Positions 13,801 to 26,688 are shown, numbered from the stretch's first letter. The stretch: 64,000 nucleotides of DNA from Vanilla planifolia (GCA_023846275.1 JAIUJO010000289.1:62001-126000); one strand, 5' to 3'. Numbers and translations are program-made. Notes: a model not told the origin generated them from the letters alone.

Positions 13801-16800
13801 TTTGTAAGCATGTGCACATGCATGTGCTTATTTTTGTGAGTGTGTCAGTGTGTGTGTGTGTGATCATGTGTGTGCTCATGACTGAGTGTCTATGTACATG
13901 TGTGCATGTGTGCATGCTGGCACATATGTGTGCATTAGTGAATGTGTGTGTATGCATGTTTGTATGTTTGTATGAGGTTTCATGTGTATGTGTCCATGTG
14001 TGTCTATGTGTGTGTGTGTGTATGTATGTGTGCATGTGTGTTTATCTGTGTGTGTGTGAATGTTTGTTTTTGCACATTTTTGTATATGCATGTGCCTGTG
14101 TATGCTAGTGTGTGTTTGTAGATATTTATGCATATACGTGTGCTTTTATGTGTGTGTGTCCATATATGTGTTTTTTTTGTTTATGTGTGCATGCTAATGT
14201 GTATGTGTATGTTTGTGTGCATGTGTACATGTATTAGTTTGTGTGCTTGTGAGTATGTGTGTATGTATTTTTGCAAGTGTGCATGTGTGTGTGTGCATGC
14301 ACATGTGTTTGTGTGCATGCCCATGTGTGTGTGTGTACATATCTACTTGTGTGAGTATTTAGGTGCATGTGTGTGTGCTTTAACATGTGTTTATGTGCGT
14401 GTGCATGTGTTAGTATTTATCACCATATCTAAATGTGTAAATGATTATGCATGCATGTATGTGTGAGTTTACAAGCTCATGCATTTGTTAGTGTGTGCAT
14501 GCATATGTGTGCATGTCTGTGCACATGCGTGCTCTTTTGTGTGCATGTATGTGCATGTGTAAGTTTATTTTTGTGCGTATGCATATGAGCGTGGGTGTAC
14601 ATGTTCTTGTGCATGTGTATGTATCTTTGTACATCTGAGTGTGCACGTGTGTGTGTGTGTAGATGAGTGTGCTTATTTGATTGTGAATGCATGTGTGTGT
14701 GCCTATGCATTTGTGTATGCATTTATGTGTGCACATATGGCTACAAATGTGTGTACCTTTGTGTATATGTGTGTATGTTCTTATCCATGTGTCTATCCAT
14801 ATATGTGTGAGTATGGTTTAGTGTGTATATATGTGTTCTGGGTGCACACAAGTGTATAAGTGTGTGTGTGCATGCATGTTTATGTGCATATGTGTGTGTT
14901 TATGTTTGAGTATATGTGTGTAGATGTGTGTTGCTATGCTTGTGGGTGTATATGTGTATGTATGTGTGCTTGTGTGTATGGGTGCATGTGTGTGTGTGCT
15001 TGTTGGCATGAGATCATGTGCATGCTTGTCTATGTCTATGCACATGTGCATGTGTGCATGTGTGTATGTTCATGTGTACATGTGTGCCTATGTAAATGGA
15101 TGAATATCTGCATACAGGTGTGTGTTTATACACTAGTACATGTCCATGTGTGTGCAAACATTTGTGTGTTTGTATGTCCCATGTGTGTGTAGTTGGTTGT
15201 GTATGTGTATGACTGTAACTATATGTGTGTGTGTGTGTTCATGTGTGTTTGTGTCTATCTTTGTACATGCATGGTTATGCGTGTTTATTTCTTTATGTGT
15301 TTGTGTGTTATTTTGCTTATGCTTCTATGTACCTTTATATGTTTGTGTTTGCATGCAAGTGCTTAGGTGAGTGCATGTGAATGTGTGCATGTGCATACAT
15401 GTGTAGCTTAAGTATTCTCATGTGAATGTTTGTGCATGTGTGTTTGTGTGTGTTTAAGGTGGGGGTGTTTGCATGTGTGTGTATGCTTGCATACTTGTGT
15501 GTGTGTATCTACACATGTGTGCTTGTGTGTGTGAGTGTGTGCATGTGGTTAAGCATATCTACATGTGTGCATATGTGCATGTGTGCATGTGAGTGTACGT
15601 GGGTGTGTGGGTATGTGGTTGTGTGTATATGTGTGTGCGTGAGTGTATGTGTGCATGCATGTGTGAATGTGTTGACACATCTATGTTTGCTTGTTAATGT
15701 GTGTTGTGTGTGCATGTTTTGTGTGCACATACAATTTTGTATGTATGTAGGTGTGTGTGCATGTGCATATGTGATTTTTGTGTGCATGTGTGAATGCGTG
15801 GGTCTGTGTGTGTGCATCTATTTGTGTGTTTGTGCATGTGTTTATGTGCATACACGTGTGTGAATGTGTGTGTGTGTTTATGCATGCATGCATGTGTTAG
15901 TTTGTCTGCATTTGTGTGGTTGTGTCTGTGTGTGCATGTATGTGTGTGCATGTGGGGATGTGTTCGTGTACTTGTGTGTATGCCTGTGTGTATGTATATG
16001 TGTGTATGTGTGTGAATAAGCATGAATGGGATTGTTTGTGTGTGTTAATGAGTGTACATGAGAATATGTGTGAGTCTATGCAAGCTTGTGTGTGCATGCA
16101 AGTGTGTGTGTAAGTTAATGTGTATCTATCTAGCTGTGTGCATGACTTTGTGTGCATGTGTGTGCACGTGTGTGTGTGTGTGTGTGCATGTGTCTATGTG
16201 TGTATGAAGGCATATGCTTGTGCTTGTGTTTGTATACATGTGCATGCGTGTACATGTACATATGTTTAAATTTTTGTGTGTGCATGAATGTTTGTATTTG
16301 TGTTTAAAGATGTGTTCTTGTGTGTCAGTGAGTGTATTTGTAGGTATTTTTGAGTGTGTATGCATGTACATGTGCATATTTATGCTTATGTGTGTCTACA
16401 TGTGGGTCTGTGTGTGTGTGTGTGTGCATACATGTGTGCTTGTGTGTTCATAGGTGGGTGCATGTTTAGCTGTGCATGCATGTTCGTGTGTGCATGTATG
16501 TGTCTATGTGGGTGTGTATGTGTGTGTGTGTGTGTTTATAGGTGGGTTAGTGTTTGTATGTGTGTGTATGCATGTTTATTTGTGCATGCATGTGTGTCTG
16601 TGTGCGAGTATGTGTGTGGTTAACATCATGCATATACATGCTTGTGCTCGTGTAAGGGTGTATGAGAAAATGTGCATTTTTGTGTGTGTGTGCATGCGTG
16701 TTTTTACTTGTGCATATGTGTGTGTAGCTGTGCTTATGTGTGTGTGTGCATGTTTACTTATGTTTTTGGGAAATATATGTGTGCATGTGTAAGTTTGTTT

Positions 16801-18037
16801 GTAGCTGTGTATGCATATGTGCATGGGTGTGTTAGTGTGGGTGTGCAGAAGCATATTTGTGTAGGTGAGCGTGTGCCTATTTATGCATGTGTGTGTACGG
16901 GTGCTTACATGTGTGCATATTTTTGCCTACATTTGTGTGTGTTTGTGTGTATGTCTATGCATGTATGTCTATGTGTGTGGATGTTAATGTGTTTATGCAT
17001 GTGTGTGAGTGTATGTGTTTGTGTGCATGTGTATTTGCATGCATGTGTCTGTATGGATGCCAATGTACATGTGTATATGCACGCACATTTGTGTGAGTAC
17101 ACGTCTATGTGTACTTGTGTGTGTGAGTGTATGGGCATGCATCCTTGCATATGTGAATGCATGTGTGCATATGCGCATGTGTGTGCATTTGTATGCTTGT
17201 GTGTGTTTGCATGTGTGATCATTTATGCATGTGTGAGCTCGTGTGTGTGGAAATGTATGCTAATTTGTTTGGATATGTGTGTATGTGTGTTTGTTTGTGC
17301 CCATGCATTATTTTGTGTATGTGAATGTTTGTGTGTGTGAACATGCACGTGTGTGGATGTTTTAGTCTGCCACTGTGCAATTGTGTGCATGTGTATGTGT
17401 ATGTCTGTGTGCGAGTGTATGTCTGTGTGCATGTGTGAGCATATGTGTGAGGTGCATATATGTGTTTGAATGTGTTCGTACGTGCATGTTTTCATGCATG
17501 TGTACATATGTGTGCACGTATGTGCATGTGTGGGTGAGTGTGTATGTATTTATGCATTTGTATTTTCTTGTATGATTGTGTACATGCATGTGTGCACATG
17601 TGTCTACATGTGTATATTCTTGTGCACACATGTGTGTGTGTGTGCATGTGTTTGTGTGCTTCTGCATGTGTGTGAGGACATATGTGTGTGTTTAGGCATG
17701 TACTTGAGCATGATTGTGCGTATGAGCACGTGTGCGCTTGTGCAATTGTGTGTGCGCATGTGTGCATACATTCTTGTGTGTGTGTGCAAATATGTGTGTG
17801 TGAGTGAGTACATGCATGTGCATACATGTGTTTGTGTCCTTGTGCACATATGTGTGTGTGTGTGCATACACATGTGTGTGAATGTGTTATGTATGCAATG
17901 TGATTGTCTCTTTGCATCTATGCATGTGTTTGTACACTTGTGCATGTAAAACGGTTTTTTCATGTACATGTGATTGTGGGCACGTGTGCCTGTGGGTGTG
18001 TATTCGTGTATATGTGTGTGAGGGTGTATGTGTGTTT

Positions 18038-18925
18038 ATGTTTGTGCTTGTGAGTGCATGTGTCTTCATGTGGGTGAATGTGCAAGTGTTTTTTTTGTCT
18101 TTGTGTGTGCTTGTGCGTGTGGGTGCATATGTGGAAGCATTTTTATGTGTGTGTGCATTCGTGTGTATGCATGTGAGTATGTGTATGTGCATTTGTGTGT
18201 GTGTGTGTGCATGTGTGAATGCATGAGCATTTGTGTGTGTGTGCACATGTTTGTGTGAGTGTTCATGTGCATGTGTGCTTGTTTGTGTGTTCTTTTATAT
18301 TTATTCATGTGCACCCCTATGTCCATGAATGTGTTTGTGTATGCATGTGCATGTGTGTGCAGATAGGTGTGTATGTATTTAAATATGTGGATATACATGT
18401 GTATGAATGTGCATGCACACATGTGTGCGTGTCTAGGCATGCATGTGTTCATGTGACATCGCATGTGAGTGTCCATTCCTGTGTGTGTGTATACATGACT
18501 GTTGATTTTATTGCATGTGAGTGCATATATATGTGTATGTCCTAAGGTGTGCAAGTGCGTGTGTGTATGCGAGTACATCTATATGTGTGCTAATGTTTAT
18601 TCATGAATGTGTGCATGCATTTATGCATGCGTGTGTGATTGTGTGTGCATGTGTGAGCATGCATGTGTGCACTTATGCGTGTCCTTGTGTGAGTGAGTGG
18701 GTGCATGCATGTGTGCATGTATGTTTGCACTCATATGCATGTCTCCATGCAAGCATGTGCATTCGCATGTATGTGTACTTGTGCATGTGGTTGTTTGTGT
18801 GCATGCATCGTTTTGCATCTGTGCGTGCCACTAAGAAAGCGTGTGTGCTTGTGCGTTAATGTGCATTTATAGTTGTGTATGCACAAGTGTTCATGTTTTG
18901 AGCATGCATGCATGCATGTGTGTGC
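18038..18925. repeat. Tandem duplication in TG array, unit A (~887 bp)
   Basis: This is the first of two adjacent, highly similar ~887 bp units. It begins at ATGTTTGTGCTTGTGAGTGC (18,038), which recurs at 18,926. Checkpoints hold a constant shift: TGTGCTTGTG at 18,043 and 18,931, GACATCGCATGTGAG at 18,455 and 19,342, and CTAAGAAAGCGTGTG at 18,831 and 19,718. The unit contains words that are rare in the array, such as CACCCCTATGTCCATG, AAATATGTGGAT and CTAAGAAAGC, so the match cannot be explained by simple-sequence composition. The few differences are mostly point changes and 1 bp indels. This is a much younger event than the other duplications in the array. Confidence 0.92.
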
Positions 18926-19812
18926 ATGTTTGTGCTTGTGAGTGCATGTGTCTTCATGTGTGTGAATGTGCACGTGTTTTTTTGTGTCTTTGTGTGTGCT
19001 TGTGCATGTGGGTGCTTATGTGGAAGCATTTGTATGTGTGTGTGCATTCGTGTGTATGCATGCAAGTATGTGTATGTGCATTTGTGTGTGTGTGTGCATG
19101 TGTGAATGCATGAGCATTTGTGTGTGTGTGCACATGTTTGTGTGAGTGTTTGTGTGCATGTGTGCTTGTTTGTGTGTTCTTTTATATTTATTCATGTGCA
19201 CCCCTATGTCCATGCATGTGTTTGTGTATGCATGTGCATGTGTGTGCAGATAGGTATGAATGTATTTAAATATGTGGATGTACATGTGTATGAATGTGCA
19301 TGCACACATGTTTACGTGTCTAGGTATGCATGTGTTCATGTGACATCGCATGTGAGTGTCCATTCCTGTGTGTGTGTATACATGACTGTTCATTTTATTG
19401 CATGTGAGTGCAAACAGATGTGTATGTCCTTAGGTGTGCAAGTGTGTGTGTGTATGCGAGTGCATCTATATGTGTGCTAATGTTTATTCATGAATGTGTG
19501 CATGCATGTATGCATGCATGTGTGATTGTGTTTGCATGTGTGAGCATGCACGTGTGCACTTATGCGTGTCCTTGTGTGAGTGAGTGGGTGCACGCATGTG
19601 TGCATGTATGTTTGCGCTCATATGCATGTCTCCATGCAAGCATGTGCATTCGCATGTATGTGTACTAGTGCATGTGGTTGTTCGTTTGCATGCATCGTTT
19701 TGCATCTGTGCATGCCTCTAAGAAAGCGTGTGTGCTTGTGCATTAATGTGCATTTATAGTTGTGTATGCACAAGTGTTCATGTTTTGTGCATGCATGCAT
19801 GTCTGTGCATGT
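18926..19812. repeat. Tandem duplication in TG array, unit B (~887 bp)
   Basis: This is the second unit of the tandem pair, abutting unit A with no spacer. The right end is placed where similarity to the end of unit A (GCACAAGTGTTCATGTTTTG, then the GCATGCATGCATG run) fades, near 19,812. The unit differs from A by scattered substitutions, for example CCACTAAGAAAGC in A versus CCTCTAAGAAAGC in B. Confidence 0.92.
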
Positions 19813-21207
19813 CGATATGTGTGTGTGTTTGCACTCATGCATGTGTGTATGTGTATTTATTTGTGTGCTTGTGTGAGTTCTTACATGCATGTGTGTGTAT
19901 GCATTTACATTTGTTCCTGTGTGTTTTTGTGTAGCTTTGTGTTTGCATGTTTGTATATGTCTATGTGTGTGTGTGTGTGTGTGTCTACATGCATATGCAT
20001 GTGTGCATATGTGTGTGTGATTGTGTGTGCATGTGTGGGTGTAGGGGTGTAAGTAAGTATGCATGTATATGGGTATGTATGTGTGTGTGTGTGTAGATGT
20101 ATGTATGTGCATAGGTGTATGTGTGTGTATGTGAGTGTACACATGGGCATATTTGTGGGTGCATATGCATGTGTATGATTATGAGAATTTGTATGAATGT
20201 CTGTGTGTGTGTGAGTTCATGTGTTTTTGCATTTGTGTGCCTATTTTTGCGTGTGTGCATTCTCTTGTATTTGTGCATGTTTGTGTGTGTTTACTAATGT
20301 GCACACATGTGAGTCAATGCATACATGTGTGTGTACTTATCTGTGTACATGTGTCTACATGCATTTACATCTGTGTGTGTTGACCTTATTTTGTTCATGT
20401 GTGTGCACGTGCATGTGACTCTATATGTCTTTGTATGTTCATGTGCATGATATTGTATGCATGTGAGTGCATGTGTGTGCTTGTGTGTCTATGAAGGAGT
20501 GTGTGCATGCGTGCAACTGCACGTGTATGCATGCACATCTGTGGGTGTATGTATGTTTGCATGTATGTGTATATGCACATGTGCATGTTCTTTTTTGTCC
20601 ATATGTGCAAGTGTGCATGTGCAAGTTTGCATTCGTGCATCTATGTGAGTGTGTGAGGGTTTAGTTATGCATTTGTTTGTGTAAGCATGTGTGCCTACTT
20701 GTGTGTTTGTGGTTGTGTGCATATGTGCCCATGTTTGCATGTATGTGTGTGCATGTTTGTGTACCTATAACTATGTGAGAATGTGTGTGCATGTGCGATT
20801 ATATGTAGGTGTCTACAAGCATGCATGTGTGCATGCATGAGCAGGCTTGTGTGCATGTGTGTGGGCACACAAGTGTGTTTTCTTGCTTGTGTGTGTTTGT
20901 ATGTGTATGTGTGTCTATGTGGGTGTGCCTTGTGTGTGTGTGTGTGTCTTTTCATGTATGTGTGTGTGTGTATAGGCATGCTTTTGTATCTACAAGTGCT
21001 TATGTGTGTGCATGTGAAAGCAAGCATGAGTTTGTATCTGTGTGCATGCATATATCTTTGCATTTGTACAACTATGTGCATATATGTGTGCATGTGCTTC
21101 TTGATGCTTGTGTGTATGTCTATGCATGTGCATGTGTGGTTTTCTATATGTGTTCACATGTGTGTGTGCTTATTTGTGAGTGTGTGTGCATGTTTTTGTG
21201 TGTGTGT

Positions 21208-21227
21208 AGGGGGGAAGGGAGGGGGGT
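21208..21227. other. G-run island within TG array
   Basis: AGGGGGGAAGGGAGGGGGGT has G runs of six, three and six within 20 bases. This is unlike the rest of the array, where runs of more than three G are rare. A seven-G run at 21,775-21,781 is the only comparable feature nearby. Only three G-tracts of three or more are present, so a canonical four-tract intramolecular G-quadruplex is not obvious. A two-tetrad or intermolecular form is possible. Confidence 0.6.
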
Positions 21228-23129
21228 GTTTATTTGCCTGGGTGTGTGTATGTGTGTGTGAGCTTGTGTATGCATAAAGTGTGCATGTATGTGTGGGTGT
21301 GTGTGCATGTCTATGTGTGTGCATACATATGTGTCCATGTTTGTGTGCATGCATGTGTGTGGGTGTGTGTGGCTTGATTATCTATGTGTGCATTCTTATG
21401 TGTGTGCTTGTGTGCTTGAGGATGAGAGTGTGTGTGGCTATTTTTATTTGTTTGTGTGCGTGTGTACGTGTTTGTGTACCTGTATATGTGTGGGTGTGTG
21501 TGTGCTTGGGTTTGTCAATGTATGTAGATTTATGGGCATGTACATGCATGTGTGTGTGTGTGTGTACATGTGTGTGCAAGCATGTGTCCATGCATGTATT
21601 TGTACATGTGTGTGTGCATGCTTATGTGTGTTGGTCTATGTGTATGTCTATTCACATGTGTGTATGTGTGTCTTATTATGTGTATATGTGCTTGTTTATG
21701 TGCATGTGCCAGTACAAGCATATGTATATGTGCATGCTTGTGTATCTATGTGTTTTAGGTGTGCTTGTGTGAGTGGGGGGGCTTGTGTGCATTGGTGTTG
21801 GAGTGTGTGTAGATGCATGTATATGTGTGTGTGTGTGCATGTGTGTGGGCATGTGTGTATATGTGTAGATGTGTATGTGTTTGTGTGTGTGCATTTTTGA
21901 GAGAGTGTGGTTATCTTTTTGTTTGTTCGTGCATGTCTATGCAAGAATGTGCGTGTTTATGTGCAAGAGTGTGCATATATGCATGTGTGCATGCGTGTAT
22001 TTGTGTGAACTATGTGTTTGGGTTCTTGTGTCTGTGTGCATTGTGGATGCATGGATGCGTTCGTGCACAAGTGTGTATGTGTGTGTGCATGCATATCTAT
22101 GTGTGCATTTTGGAATTTGTATGTGCATGCGTGTGCATGCACATGTGCATGTGCATATGCATGTGTGTGTATTGTTGTGTGTTAGTGTGTGTATATGTGA
22201 TTGCGTGTGTGTATGAGTGTGTGCATGCTTATGAATTTGTATGTGTGTTTAGGCATGGGCTTGTGTATAAGAGTGTGCATGTGCATGTATTTGTGCATTC
22301 ATGTTTAGGTGTGTATGTGTGTCTATATATGCATGTGCACGTATATGCATCTATGTTTGTGTGTGCATGCTTGTGTAGGTGTGTTTGTGTGTGTGTGTGG
22401 GTTTGTGTGTGTGTGAGTGTAGATGCACACATTTATGTATGCATGCACATGTGTGTAAGGGTTTGTGTGTTGGTGTGTGTGTTTTTGCACATGCACAAAT
22501 GTGTGTGTGGGTTCTTGTGTGTCGATATGTGTGGATTTATGTGTGTATACACACACACTTGTGCATATGTGGGTTTGTTTGTGTGTTTGTGTGTGTGTGT
22601 GTATATATGCATATGTGTGTGTTTATGTATGCCTGTGTGCATGTGTGCGTGTGTGTGCATGCTTGTGTACATGTGTGTTCTTGTGCATTCGTTTATGGGT
22701 CAGTGTACGTGTGTGCATGTTTGCATGGGTATATATGTGTGTGCATGTGCAAGCGTTTGTATGTGTGCGTGTGTGCATGAGCATGTGTGTGCACATCTAC
22801 ATGTATGAATGTGTGTGCATGTGTTTGTATGTATGTGGACATGCACACATGTGTGTATATGTGTACGTGCATGCATGTATGTTTGTGTGTGCATGTGCAC
22901 TTATGTGCTTGCTTATGTTATGTGTGTATATGTATATGCATGTATCTTTGTGTGTGTGTGAATTTGTTTCCATATATTTGCAAGCATGCACATTGTTTAT
23001 TTATGTGTTCTTGCATGCAAGTGTGTATTCATGCACATGTGCTTGTCCATGAAGGTTTGTATATGTTGTTTCATGTTCGTATATGTGTGTGTGCGTGCAT
23101 GTGCATGTGTACATGTGCTCTTGTGTGTG

Positions 23130-23440
23130 TGTAAGTATGTTTGTAAAAGCATGTGCATGTTTAGAAGCTTATGCATGTGTATGTGTACATGTATGTATGT
23201 ATGTGTGTAAATGTGCATATGCATGTATCTTTTTGTGTGATTTGTGTGTGTGTGTGTGCCTGTGCTTATGCATGTGCATGTGCTTGTCCTTGCTCGTGTG
23301 TCTTTATGCATGTGCATGAGTATGCATGGATTCATGTGAATGTGTGTATGCATATATGTGTGTATGGATATATGTGTGTTCTTGTGGTGCATGTGTATGC
23401 ATGTTCTTGTGTGTATGTGTGTGATTGTATGCATGCATGC
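23130..23440. repeat. Dispersed duplication in TG array, partner at ~30,890-31,205
   Basis: The word TTTAGAAGCTTATGCATGTG (23,160) recurs as TTTGGAAGCTTATGCATGTG near 30,914. It is followed in both copies by a TGTGATTTGTGTG / TATGATTTGTATG segment, then a CCTGTGCTTATGCATGTGC / CCTGTGCATGTGCTTATG segment, and finally TGTTCTTGTG...GCATGTGTATGCATGTT. The offset is about 7.75 kb. The flanks are too simple for exact limits. Confidence 0.55.
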
Positions 23441-24639
23441 AAGCATACATGTACATGTGATTTTCTGTTGATGTGTGGGTTTGCATATCTGTGTGCATGT
23501 GTGTGTACGTCAAGCACTTGTGTATGCTTATGTGCATGTTTGTGTTTATGTGTATGCATGTGTGAGCATGCGGTGTGTGCATGTGCATGTGTTGTGTTTA
23601 TGACTTTTCATGTATACAGGTGTGGGTGTATGTATGTGTGGACAAGTGCATATGCATGTGTGTCTGTGTGCTTTCATGCACACATAAGTGCATGTGTGTG
23701 TGCTCGTGTGCATGCACATGTTTGTGTACATATTCGTGTGTGCATATGTGTGTGTCTATTTGTGTGCATGTGTGAGCATGTGCATATATATGTGTGTGTG
23801 TGTGTGCTTGTGTATGTATGTGTGTGCATGTGGGTTTGTGAAGGTATGTGTGGTGGTGTGTGTATTTGACTATTGGGTATATGTGTACATGCCTATTTGT
23901 GTGAGTGTAAGTGTCCATATATTTTGTGTGTGTGTGGGTGTGTGTGCATGGGTGTGTGGGCATATATTTGTATGTGTGTGTGCCAATGTGTGCATGTGTG
24001 TGTGCTTGCATCTTTGTAGATTCATGCATGTGAGTGTGCATACACATGCATCTTTGTGCATTCGTGCATGTGTGTAGAACTACATGTACATTCATCTATG
24101 TGTATTTGTGAGTGTGTCTATGAGTGTATGCATGTGCGTATATGTGTGTGTTTGTATATTTGTACATAAGTGCATGCAATTGCATTTGTGCATGTGCATG
24201 TGTGAATGATTGTGTGCATGTTTGCATTTGTGTGTGTGTGTGTGCATATATGTGTGTATGTGTGTGTGAATGAATGCATGCTTATGTATGCATATGTGTT
24301 TGTACAAGTGTGTGTATGCAATCACATGCCTAAGTGAGTGGATATGTTTGTGTGCATGGGTGCATGCATATGCATGTGTGTGATCAATTGGATGTGCATA
24401 TGTGTATGTCTTTGTGTACTTATGTGTGTGCCTATATGTGTGCTTGTGTGTGTACCTATGAGAATGCATGTACGTGTGTGCGTACACATTTACATGTGTG
24501 TGCATGTGCATGTGTGGATGTAATTGTTTTTGTGTTTGTGTTTGTGAGTGGATGTTCATGTGGGCATGAGTATGTACAAGTGTGTGTGCATATGGGTGTG
24601 TGCACATGTGTGTGTATTTATATTAATGTATGTGTGTGT

Positions 24640-24760
24640 GTGCTCCCATGCGTGCATGTGTGTTTGCATGTATGTGTGTCATAATTTTTGTTTGGGTGCA
24701 TGTGACTATGTATGCACATGCTTACGTATGTGTGTATGCATTTGTGTATGTTTTCATTAT
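24640..24760. repeat. Dispersed duplication in TG array, partner at ~34,505-34,620
   Basis: CATGTATGTGTGTCATAATT (24,668) matches CATGTATGTGTGTCAAAATT near 34,523. In both, a GTGACTATGTATGCACATGC-like segment follows (ACGACTATGTATGCATATTC in the partner), then an ACTTGTGTTAATG / ACGTATGTGTGTATG segment. The combination of GTCA(T/A)AATTTTT and GACTATGTATGCA is unusual for the array and supports shared origin. Confidence 0.5.
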
Positions 24761-25983
24761 TATGTTAGCTTGAGTTTATGTGCACATGTGTGGTTGTGTT
24801 CCTATGCATGTGCACATGCATGTTTGTGCAAATTAGTGTATGTTGTGTGTGTGCATGTGTGTGTGAGAAAGTGCACGTGTGTGCCTGCTTGTGTGGGCAC
24901 CATTATGTGCATACGTGTGTGTGTTCATGTGTTCTTTAGTACTTGTGTGCCTTCACATGTGTGTTCTTTTACCTAAGCTTATGTGTTCATATGTGTGTGT
25001 ACACCTAATTTTTGCATGTGTTTGTGGGCATGTATGTGTGGTTATGTCTTTACGTGGGTGTGTGTGTGTAGCTATCTGTGTACTTAAGTGCACATGTGTG
25101 TGTTTATGCTTTCTTTTGTGTGCATGTGTACATCCATGTATATGTGGGTTTGTGTGTGAGCATGTGTGTGTACATTTCTATGTGCATGCATACATGTGTG
25201 TGCATGGATGCATGCACATGTGTGTTTGAGTGGTTGCATGCATACTTGTATGTCCTTATGTGCATGTGCATGCATGTGTGTGTGCTTGTACATGTCTGTA
25301 TGCACATGTGCATGTGTAGGTGTGTGGGTGGGTGGGTGTGCATCGGTGCACACATGTGCATGCGTGTGAGCATGTGTGTGTGTGCATGCATGTTCGTGCA
25401 CTTTAGTATGTGTGTATCTGTGTGGGTAAGTACATTTATTTGTGCATGTGTATACCAACTTGTGTGTATGTGTGTATACATATGTGAATGAGTGACTCTG
25501 TGTGTGTGTGTGCAGCTGCATGTGTGCATGTGTTTGTGTGCTTGTGTTTATGTGCTTATATATGTGTGTGTTTTTATGTGCAAATGTGCTTGTGTGAATG
25601 TATGTCCATGTCTATGTGTGTATGTGTGTGCATGGGTGTGTGCTTGTGGGTGTGTGTGCATGCATGCTTATGATTGTGTGTATGTCTATGTGTGTGTTTA
25701 TGCTTGTGTGTATATGTGCATATGTGGATGTGTATGTGTGAGCATGTGGTTGTGTGTATGTGTGAGCATGCATGTGTGTATGTATGTGTGTATGTGCTGG
25801 TCATGTCTGTGTGTGTGTTCATTTGCATGCATGTGGGTGTGCATGTGTGTGTGTGCATTGGTGTGCTTATGCATTTCAGCATATGTGTTTACATGTTTGC
25901 ATGTGTGCATCTTTGTATGTGTGCGTATGCATATGGGTGAGTGTGTGCATTTGTGGATACATGTGTGTTTGTGTATGTGTGTT

Positions 25984-26688
25984 ATAAAACATGTGAGGTA
26001 AAACAAACAGGTGAAAAGAGATGAATTATGCATTTAAAAAAAAAATTGATTAAAAAAATTAGAAGAAAAAATTTTTTGAGCTTAAAATATTTTTCTTTTA
26101 TCAACAAAATTAAATTGCTCAATAATAAATAAAATACACACAATATTTTTTGGTAGTTTGGCCAAAACCTTTGTCTAAATCCATACCTGATCCCCAATTG
26201 GGCTTCCACTAACCACTCCCTTTTGTCGAAGCTAGTAAGGATAAACCAAATACACACCAGTGCTCCAATGAGACACCAAAATTAGAGAAGTTTAGGTTAT
26301 TCAAAAAAATTCAAAGCTTTACAATTTTTTTATTACAAAATTTTTACACCTTTAATTCTTTAAACAAGAGTGGTACTACTAATGAATGAAATAAATGTTA
26401 CCAAAAATGCATAAATGATTATTAATAAAAGCAGATAAATAGAGGCCGACAAAAATCTAGAGCTCTTGTAATTACGTAGAGAAACTTGTTGCTCATGATT
26501 TGAACTTTAGTTAGACTTGCATGAAATTTTTCAAACTTGATTCAATAATATTTTTTTTTTATAAATGTTTTCTATTTATATTTGAAATAAACAACACCAA
26601 AAATAACTCCTCCAACAACTAGGATTTGTTTTTCAAAAAGCTAGCCACTATAGTGAAGAAAATAGCACAATCACCGTCTGATTACATG
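25984..26688 (-). mobile_element. Degenerate LTR-like insertion (probable plant Copia-type solo LTR, minus orientation)
   Basis: This ~0.7 kb block of ordinary, A+T-rich, mixed-base sequence interrupts the TG array with sharp edges. On the minus strand it has a TATA-box word, TATAAATAG (26,572-26,580 on +). Well downstream, near 26,145-26,200, it has a region running GGATTTAGACAAAGGTTTTG, GGCCAAACTACC, then TTGTGTGTATTTTATTTATT. That order resembles the R/U5 region of many plant Copia LTRs, where 'GGATGTAGGC...CCGAACCACGT...TTGTGTG...TTTATT' is common (family knowledge; the match here is partial). No polypurine tract, primer-binding site, gag or pol is present, so a solo LTR or LTR fragment fits best. 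Clear TG...CA ends and an unambiguous target-site duplication were not found. An open frame of 91 codons on the minus strand here has no recognisable domain and I do not treat it as a gene. Confidence 0.5.
26572..26580 (-). promoter_or_regulatory. TATA-box-like word of the LTR
   Basis: On the minus strand the sequence reads TATAAATAG, a strong match to the plant TATA consensus. It lies in the upstream (U3-like) half of the LTR-like block. If functional it would drive transcription leftward toward the R/U5-like segment near 26,200. The surrounding A+T-rich sequence makes chance occurrence possible. Confidence 0.35.

Larger units (their letters stand above)
1..25983. repeat. Degenerate TG/GCATG-rich simple-sequence array, left part
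   Basis: The + strand is almost entirely T and G, with A and C appearing mostly in the words CA, CATG, GCATGC and TATG. As a sample, bases 121-180 contain 25 T, 23 G, 9 A and 3 C. Because TG, CA and TA steps dominate, purines and pyrimidines alternate over long runs, which is the sequence class known to favour Z-DNA. Pure (TG)n runs are short, for example 1,903-1,929 and 8,691-8,711, so this is an old, interrupted array and not a fresh microsatellite. No gene, RNA gene or promoter architecture is visible. Long open frames on both strands translate to Cys/Val/Met-rich (+) or His/Thr-rich (-) strings, as expected from the base composition. Older internal duplications are listed separately. What else it could be: a heterochromatic satellite derived by repeated slippage and segmental duplication. 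Confidence 0.93.

Noticed and set aside
21813..22808. 331-codon open frame on the + strand
   Set aside because: Same compositional explanation. Cys-rich spacing follows the dinucleotide repeat and not a cysteine-knot or zinc-finger pattern.
25982..26257. 91-codon minus-strand open frame in the LTR-like block
   Set aside because: It spans the R/U5-like part of an LTR and the array edge, and it has no recognisable domain.
25989..26688. ACATG as a 5 bp target-site duplication of the LTR-like insertion
   Set aside because: ACATG occurs at 25,989 and 26,684, but the word is very common in the TG array and the implied element ends are not TG...CA.
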